64,000 bases of DNA, from positions 22,606,501 through 22,670,500 of the forward strand of contig NC_084923.1 in the NCBI RefSeq assembly GCF_958298935.1. The letters are read 5' to 3'. Under the pieces are notes generated by a model. That model was not told the origin of the DNA. It ran no database searches and saw only the letters and a list, made by a program, of their open reading frames with translations. This document shows, one piece after another, positions 56,973-64,000 of the stretch. Source of the DNA: Phragmites australis (taxonomy: Eukaryota; Streptophyta; Magnoliopsida; Poales; Poaceae). The translations under genes were made by a program, and so were the position numbers. Every line of letters begins with the position of its first letter. The stretch's first letter is position 1.

Positions 56973-58925
56973 TCAGGTTCACCTATTTACATCCTATGGT
57001 CCACCATTTTAACTTTCTGGAGCATAAACGTGACCCTCGAGTATTCTTGCCTTTCGGTGTAGCTTGCACAACACATGCATTAAACTGTACGAGTATCTGA
57101 AAAGCAAACGCCAGATGCGAGATGCGAGGGTGGAGACTTAGCTGTGATGGTTTTTGATGGTTCCTGCAGATATTGAATTGTTTCATGTGATGGTCTTATA
57201 AATTTCATGTGAAATTCCTATATACCAAGAAGCACTACACACGCCTGAAAAGTAGCATATCAGGAGAATCCATATACACATATAAATTGGTACTACCTGG
57301 TTATATGCACAACTGGACCAAGCGTAACTGCACGAGACGAACTTATATTTGTCACGATGGATGCTGCTGGCAACTATACTTTACCTAAGGGGAATTTGAC
57401 GCCTTTCGACCGATTTTAGTTTTGTCATAGGGAAATTTGGAGTGCCATTTAGACAAGTCAAATGACCTTTAAATTCTACTGTTAATGCAGCCAATATGGC
57501 TTTGACCAGCACTAGGCCAACCTCAAAGGCTTCTGAAATAGGACGTACATTTGGATTAACAGGAAGCAAACTCAATCTCTGCTGGTTGACAAAGAAATAA
57601 ACCTGAATTCACTGATAATTTGAAAGAATTGTAATCCCTACATCTTCACGGGTGCAAAGCTCACTCCGTTCCTCGACTATGCCCTGTAGTCCTTTGGGTA
57701 GGAAAAAACCCACTACACACTTTCATCCACAAGTCGGAAAATCTTATCTCACACGATTTTGGAGTCGTCATAATAATATCGTCTGATATGCACTTCATAT
57801 GCGGATTGGTGTTCCGATCTTTCAATTAGAAATGCAAGTTGGTTTAGTGAAGATGACTTTGACGATCCGGCTACACTCGTACGACGACGGAGTGCCTTGG
57901 CAATGCTGTTTGGCTCTAGGCGATACTATGCTTAAACAAAACTCAACTATTCTGGCCGCACCTGGTCTCTATTTATGTGCATGCAAGCCTCCTAGACACC
58001 ACAAAACAAACTAAGGAAAAAAAATCTAAATCTAGCTCTATCTGTTATCGTCGACTTGGTTTGAGGTTTCCGTATTGCTCATGAGGAATCTATAGATAGG
58101 GTTTGATCCATTGGAAAGATCATGACATAATCTTTCCAACTATGGCTAACACTTTCATTAGACTCCGTATGACAAAGATATCTTCCTTTTGTTGGATAGC
58201 TATTTGTTGAATCTGAGACAAAGTTGGAGTTCGAGTAGTAATTACCTCAGAACTCGACAAAGCTTGCTTGGAACCTGGGATTCCGACTTTTCCACTGTAG
58301 GAGAATGAGTAGGAACAAGACTTGCAATCCAACAAGCTACCGATAAGTTCCGACAAGCTCCCGACAAGCTTCAGCAAGCTCCCAGCAAGCTTCAACAATC
58401 CGCGATAAGGATTCGACTCAAGCTATCTTCTCCTATATTTATGAGTAATAAGACATCACAAGAATTATTTAGGACCCGTTTGGTAGCGATTCTGACAGTC
58501 GTTTTGCTCCCAAAACTGGCAAATTGCTCCCAAACAGCCTCTTTCTGTTGTGTTTCGAAGGTGATGCTACAACCCATCATTTATGACTTGTCATCAGTGA
58601 TGGATCACCCTGGGCTAGTCATAAATAACGAGTGATGTTACAACCCGTCACTAATGACAAGTCATAAGTGACGGGTCGTAACGTGACCCGTCCCTGATGA
58701 CTAGCTTAGGACGACCCACTGATGAGTTGACCATTAGTGATGGATCACACAACATCACCCATCACTAATGTCATCAGTGATAGGTAATTTTATGACCCGT
58801 CACTGGTGATCTGTCTTAAGTGACCGGTTATGATGCGGCCCCGATCTGAGGCTACATAAGTGATAGGTTGTAATAGGACCCGTCACTTATGTAGTGTCTC
58901 AGTTGTCTGGTTTTCAAGTAGTGCA
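56973..58925 (-). repeat. R unit copy 5 (5' end missing)
   Basis: The unit starts abruptly at GGTTCACCTATTTACATCCT, about 150 bases into the unit, directly after gypsy coding DNA. The rest is complete: exon-like NPNVRPISEAFEVGLVLVKA (minus strand near 57560), minisatellite at 58328-58400 and motif array at 58563-58923. Confidence 0.75.
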
Positions 58926-59531
58926 CTAGTGGTGCAAATTGGTGAACCTAAGATTACTCATCAACCTCTTCAATTCAACCAATAACGCAACTTAATTTTC
59001 TCAAATTGCGTAAATTTTCAAAAACTAATCTAATTAATTGAACTAAAAAGAGCCATGAGTAACCTTAGATTTACCAATTTACATCCTATGGTCCATTATT
59101 TTAGCTTTCTGGAGCATAAACGTGACCCTCGAGTATTCTTGCCTTTCGGTACGGTGTAGCTTGCACAACACATGTATTAAGCTATATGAGTATCTGAAAT
59201 TCTACTGTTAATGCAGCCAATATTGTTTGACCAGCACTAGGCCAACCTCAAAGGCTTCTGAAATAGGACGTACATTTGGATTAACAGGAAGCAAACTCAA
59301 TCTCTGCTGGTTCACAAATAAATAAACTTAAAATTCACTGATAATTTGAAAGAATTGTAATCCCTACCTCTTCACGAGTGCAAAGGGCAGCCCGTTTCTC
59401 GACTATGTCCTGTAGTCCTTTGGGTACAAAAAAACCCACTACTACACAGTCTCATCCACGAGTTGGAACATCTTATCGCACACCGTTTCCAAGTCTCACA
59501 ATAATATCTCGTCTAATATACACTTGATATG
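58926..59531 (-). repeat. R unit copy 6, truncated with internal deletion
   Basis: The unit begins CTAGTGGTGCAAATTGGTGA. At about 59197 it jumps from TGAGTATCTGAAA to TTCTACTGTTAATGCAGCC, losing roughly 370 bases present in other copies. It ends at CACTTGATATG where an LTR begins. Confidence 0.75.
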
Positions 59532-62500
59532 TGTAACATTCTAGTTTTTAACCCAAAATCGAATTTCAAAAATCTTTGCAAAAGAAATAAATTTTAATAC
59601 TAATTTCAAAACCCAAACAAAAATATTAAAGTCTTTTCTCTCTCCCTCTCTCTAGGCTTATTTCAACACAACATCCATCCCTGGCCCGTTTTCCCAGCCT
59701 ATCTCCTTTTCTCCCTCTCCCCTTTCTTTCTCTCTCCTACGGCCATGTTTCCCCGCGACCCACTCCTTCTCTATTCTTCTCCTGCAGCCCACGCGCCAGT
59801 CGGCCCGGCAGCCTCCTTCTTCTTTCCTCTTCTCCCGGCCCGCTCCCCTCCTCTCTGTTCTCCCCACGCGTCGGCCCAGCACAAGCTGGCCTTCTTCTTC
59901 CTCTAGCGCTCGCTCCCACTCACACGCGCGCGGACACACCGAGCCACCGGCCGCCAGACACCGTGCGCTTGTGCCAACCACCACCCACCAACCACCTCCA
60001 TCGCTGCCCCGTACCACACCGGAGTCGTCGATTCACACTGCTGCATCGCCGCCTCTCTACCACTGCCTCTGCGCACGACGACCACCCAAGAAGCATCGCC
60101 AGCCAAACCGAGCATGTGCAAAGTTAATACCCTACCGCTGCCTCGGCTACTGAGCTCAACTTCTCCCTCCCCGCACCGCATGAATTCCACACCTCTACAC
60201 CACCGGCATTTAAGCTCTTTGACGTTTCCTCGCGCCGTACCACGCGAGCGTCACTAGCCCCCACCACCACTCCTCTGCCTAGCTATAAGAATCCCGTCAC
60301 TCGTTCCTCCACTCCCCACCGCCATTCACCAAGCTCGTAAAGGCAAGCTCCACCCTTCCTCTTCCCTTCTTTCCTCTCTCTCACTGTCTTACCACTCTGC
60401 CGACGACACCATCGTTGATCCCCTCCCCAGAGACCATCATCGATCGATTGGTCTCGCGGAAAGCTTCACCATACCTCACCCTACCTCCACAACCCCTCGG
60501 CCTAGTCTCTCCTCTCCAGCCTGTGCTCTCCCTGAGACGCAATGACCGCCGAGGCTCCTCGGCCAAACCAAGAACTGTGAAACCCTCACCGCACCCCATG
60601 CATGGTCCAAACACCCAAAAATCCGACCCACATCACCTCCCTGTGACTTTCCCTTTTTGGCCTCCGCTTTCCCTAGTTCTGGCATAACACATGCGCAGTT
60701 CTGGCTGCCAACCGCTGACGAGGTGCCCACCATTGGCTTCACCGTGCTGCGTTGGCCCTTGTGAACTGATTTTTGATGCAAATCGAGGCCAGGAAGGCTG
60801 CTACGGTGATGCGCTAGCGAGTCCGCCGCCATGAGCCAGTGACCGAGCGATGGCACCCCTTGGCGCTCGTTCAGTCGGACGTCATTCTCCCTAGGTCCGA
60901 AATGGGCTGCCATGGCCCAGTGGCCCACACAACCGAGCAGCCCAGTGGCCCACACAATCGAGCAGCACAACATAAGCCTGATAGCCCATCTGCATAGTAG
61001 CAGCCCATTTGTACCATACCCCGCCCATTCCCCTTTAAGCCAGCCCATATGTACAATACCAGCACAATACCTTTTTCCTTTTTCTCGAATTTAATTTTTA
61101 GAAGCTTGTACCTCATCTATTCCAACTTTGATTTCAACAATTTTTCCACTGATATTCATCTAAATTTAGATCGTATCTATTCATACCAGTTTCATAATTA
61201 TTTCAAATTTATTTATATTTATTTGTGTGTTGTGTTGTTTGTTTGCTCGCGTTTTAGAAACCGGAGAGTTTGAGGAGGATGAGGAGCTAGGAACACAAGA
61301 CTTCGAGCATGACCCCCTCGAGGACTCAACTAAGTCAAGTCTCAATCCATTTCCCTTTGATCATATTGAATCCAATTTTATCACCACAACCCGTAGCAGC
61401 CATTTTTCACAGATTAATTGCATGAAGTACTACTTGCTAGCATAATTTAATCTGTTGAGGTAGTTATGTCCTATTTTAGACTAGCCAGCATGTTTGTGAT
61501 CATCCTGAATATAATCTTGGTAACCCTAGGACAATTGTCTTAGCTACTTTATTTACGCTAAGACGATTACCTTGATAATGGTATGCTTAGGACAGTAATC
61601 TCTACTATTATTTCATGCTTAACCAAATATAGCTTTGCGAATCTTGTAAAATTTGGTGCTTGGTGTTGCGTGAGTTGTGGGGTGAGAAAACTTGTTGGAT
61701 ATTGATAATAACTGAGAACTGGTTAGAGCTAGGGCAAATTAGGATTCCGCTAGGAATGCCTTGGGAGTTGAAGCGCTGCCTATGCGGCAGGCTTCATGAG
61801 GAGTGTTGCCTGTGTGGCAGGCTTTATGTGGAGATGTTTGTCTTGGCTCATTTAAGGATCGAGTTGATGTGATATCCTACCTAGTCCTCACAGTACAACC
61901 ACTCAACCCTGTATGTGGCAAGGCTTAGTCTAAACCCCGCCAGCTAGTCTACTGATCGCCTGGAGTTAGGTGTGCAACAGGAAACCATAGAGCAAGTGCA
62001 ACTAGGTGCAGGCTTGGTGACCTGGTTAGAGGCCTAGTTAAAGGTCAGGAACCCCTAGTTAGTTCCCGTGGGCGGCTAGTGAGATGATGTTGTGGTGGGT
62101 AATGGCTTTGTTTGGTCACATTACCATGACGGTGGTATGTTGCCAAACTCAGCTTGTGGGTAAAGTGTACCACTCTGTAGAGGTAAAACTATTCAAATAG
62201 CCATGTCCACGGTCATGGACGAGCTATGGTTCAGTCATAGAAACTAGCTTGGGTTGCGTGTGTTTCCTTGGTGAGTGTGTGGGCAAGGTGGACCTGTTTT
62301 TGGAGAATAGGTCCAGCTGTGTGCCATGGGTTGCCGTGGACGAAGTATCCGACAACATTAAAACTTGGACCCTAGTGACTTTCCACCACGGTCGAACCCC
62401 TTCATTTAAGAATATTGATATGACGCTTTCACAAAACCGCTTTATGAAAAATACACCATTGCATGTGTAAACTTGGCCTTTTTGTAAAGATTAACCTTAC

Positions 62501-62872
62501 ACCTAACTCCTTGCCGATATCAAATATCCATGTATTTATACCCCTGCCGTAGGGCAAGGGTTGGGACTTGCTGAGTACATTTGTACTCACTCTTTCTTGT
62601 GCTTTTAGAGGACGATCTAGACTTCACCGAGGTAGATGGTGAGGATGACGAGTAGGTCTCGGTCGTGTTCACCCCTGAGTTGTCTGTGGAGTGGTGTGGC
62701 TTCATGTTGTTCCTTCTATGCTCTCTAATAGCGTGGATTCTATTAGCCGAAGGAATCCTTATGTATTTTGGGATGGTGGATCCTTCTCACCCTATGTTAC
62801 AAAACTTCTTACTCTCCTTATTTCTTTTGGAAAAACCCTTTTTATAAGCACTGTTCTCCTGTTTCTACAGAT
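59532..62872 (+). repeat. Tekay-like Ty3-gypsy LTR, truncated at its 3' end
   Basis: Starts TGTAACATTCTAGTTTTTAA in the R unit after CACTTGATATG. Landmarks in order match the solo LTR at 29.1 kb: C/CT-rich part (59640-60700), TATAAGA near 60284, the GGGTAAAGTGTACCACTCTG block near 62158, CAAATAGCCATGTCCACGGT near 62196, and TTGCTGAGTACATTTGTACT near 62568. No proper TTACA end or target duplication (ATATG expected) was found; the sequence drifts into an exon-like segment near 62873. The right edge is therefore approximate. Confidence 0.65.
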
Positions 62873-63049
62873 GGAGGAACAAGGATGGGTAACCGAGTAC
62901 TGTCTAGACACCCTTGGGTTCCCAAAGGTGTTGTATGCTACCATGACTAGGCTAGGAATTATGGAACATCCAGAGTACGTGGGCACGGAGTTTGAAGAAT
63001 ACGGCATCGAGGAGCCTATGTTGTTAAACCCAGCAAGGCTACAATTATA
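62873..63049 (+). pseudogene. Fragment of an uncharacterised grass protein
   Basis: After an acceptor-like CTGTTTCTACAG the frame starts MEEQGWVTEYCLDTLGFPKV and continues LYATMTRLGIMEHPEYVGTE then FEEYGIEEPM, ending in TAA at about 63049. The segment GIMEHPEYVGTEFEEYG resembles a family of uncharacterised grass proteins often found near repeats. Only this exon is present; function unknown. Confidence 0.4.
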
Positions 63050-63840
63050 ACTACGTACAATTCAAAAACCCCTACTACACAATGGTGGCGACTCCACCAA
63101 GAGAAAAAGCTAGCTAGAAAACATACTCTAAATTCATACCGGAACTACAAGAATACATCTCAACATGACTGGACGGATAATTTATACCAAATTAGCTAGC
63201 AAAACTGTCATAAGCAAGATATCCATTCATTAATAGACATATCTACATTAGTGAGACAAAGCATCAATGAAAAAATTTAAATTCGGTTGCTCTGACCAAC
63301 AAAACCAGAATCTAATGTAGATCAAACTGAAATCAGTTTGAGTTAGGCCATACCAACAAGAGTGATCAGTCAGGAGTTGCTGAAGGCGAATGATTTCTGC
63401 CTCGAGCTCGTTGAGAGAAATGGTGGCAGCAGAGAGGAGTGGAGACTGAATGGTAATGGAGATGCCCACCAAACCTTCAAGAATTAGGTAGAGTGAAGAT
63501 GAGTGAATTCGTTTGTTCTCCTATGTCTTTAGGATGCAATGAGTTAGACAAAAAATATCGAAGCAAGATTGCAAGATGACTGGATGATGCTGATTTCTAG
63601 GTAAGAGGATGATCAAGAGCCAGGATCCCATGAATGCAATTTTTTTTATAAAATAATGTAAGTTAACAAATGGACTAACCATATTAGTTTAAAAGAACGT
63701 AAGTTAGTATTAATGTGGTAAACACACTACTCATACAATTCAGACTCAACAAGCAATCCAAAAGTGATCCATGTACTCTCACATAATTCTCACTCACAAG
63801 CAAAACACTTTCCAAGAATGGTACACACTCAATCCCACCT
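63050..63840. other. Unassigned spacer with one minus-strand ORF
   Basis: Minus-strand ORF 63472-63248 reads LSAATISLNELEAEIIRLQQ and may be an exon of the same uncharacterised protein group, but it is short and unproven. The rest is AT-rich with no recognised feature. Confidence 0.3.
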
Positions 63841-64000
63841 CACTACTAAAAAACAGTTTCTAAGGCGGGTCATAACCCATTTTCATAGACATTTAGCCAT
63901 CCATCTCTAGTTGAAGGCCTATAGAATGGACAATTTTCACAGGTACAAAAGAGACCACTTGTGGAAACCTATTACCACATACGGTTCCTTAAACGAACCG
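63841..64000. mobile_element. Left end of another CACTA element (cut by window end)
   Basis: CACTACTAAAAAACAGTTTC starts at 63841, followed by AAGGCGGGTCATAACCC and TTTTCACAGGTACAAAAGAG, the same terminus and subterminal style as the element at 19434. The element continues beyond the window. Confidence 0.65.

Noticed and set aside
59658..61048. Minus-strand ORFs of up to 190 aa
   Set aside because: They lie within the Tekay-like LTR; composition-driven and without domains.

Overview
This window reads as nuclear DNA of a grass (Poaceae, probably panicoid), from a repeat-rich intergenic region. The evidence is the set of element families: SIRE/Maximus-type and other Ty1-copia elements, Ty3-gypsy elements with an antisense ORF, long Tekay-like LTRs starting TGTAACA, and CACTA (En/Spm) elements with the 'atcagtgccggtt' and 'acaggcggtt' subterminal repeats. 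The few host genes have grass-like GC-rich coding sequence. All family names come from reading translated sequence by eye; no database search was run.

Layout. 1-8.6 kb: a minus-strand Ty3-gypsy gag fragment next to a degenerate SIRE-type copia element (RNase H, RT, integrase, protease and a long gag in order on the minus strand, then PBS and 5' LTR). 8.6-9.96 kb: the 3' end of a plus-strand Tat-lineage gypsy element (antisense ORF, polypurine tract, LTR). 9.96-12.2 kb: a second, badly decayed copia element. 12.56-13.10 kb: an intact intronless dirigent-protein gene. 14.1-19.4 kb: fragments of host genes (SNAPC3/SRD2-like, possibly PsbP-like, MORF2/DAG-like) with local tandem duplications. 19.43-27.7 kb: two partial CACTA elements separated by a minus-strand Tekay-like LTR. 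29.10-32.98 kb: a 3.9 kb solo LTR with a perfect 5-bp target duplication. 33.09-34.55 kb: a non-autonomous CACTA-like element. 34.68-35.09 kb: a small two-exon LEA_3/SAG21-like gene.

35.3-59.5 kb is the most unusual part. It is an array of about six copies of an unidentified 2.0-2.25 kb unit. The array is interrupted by a CACTA element (38.8-48.74 kb) carrying TNP2, TNP1-like and Ulp1-protease-like modules, by a second copy of that element's left part (53.38-56.04 kb), and by the 3' end of a gypsy element (56.04-56.97 kb). About 3.5 kb of repeat unit plus CACTA is nearly identical between about 37.95-41.44 kb and 52.53-56.03 kb, so it was copied as a block. 59.53-62.87 kb is a third Tekay-like LTR. 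The window ends inside the terminus of another CACTA element at 63.84 kb.

Only the dirigent and LEA_3 genes look intact. Everything else with coding potential is transposon-derived or a broken gene fragment. The genes do not form a pathway; the region is mainly a record of nested insertion, truncation, gene-fragment capture and unequal exchange.
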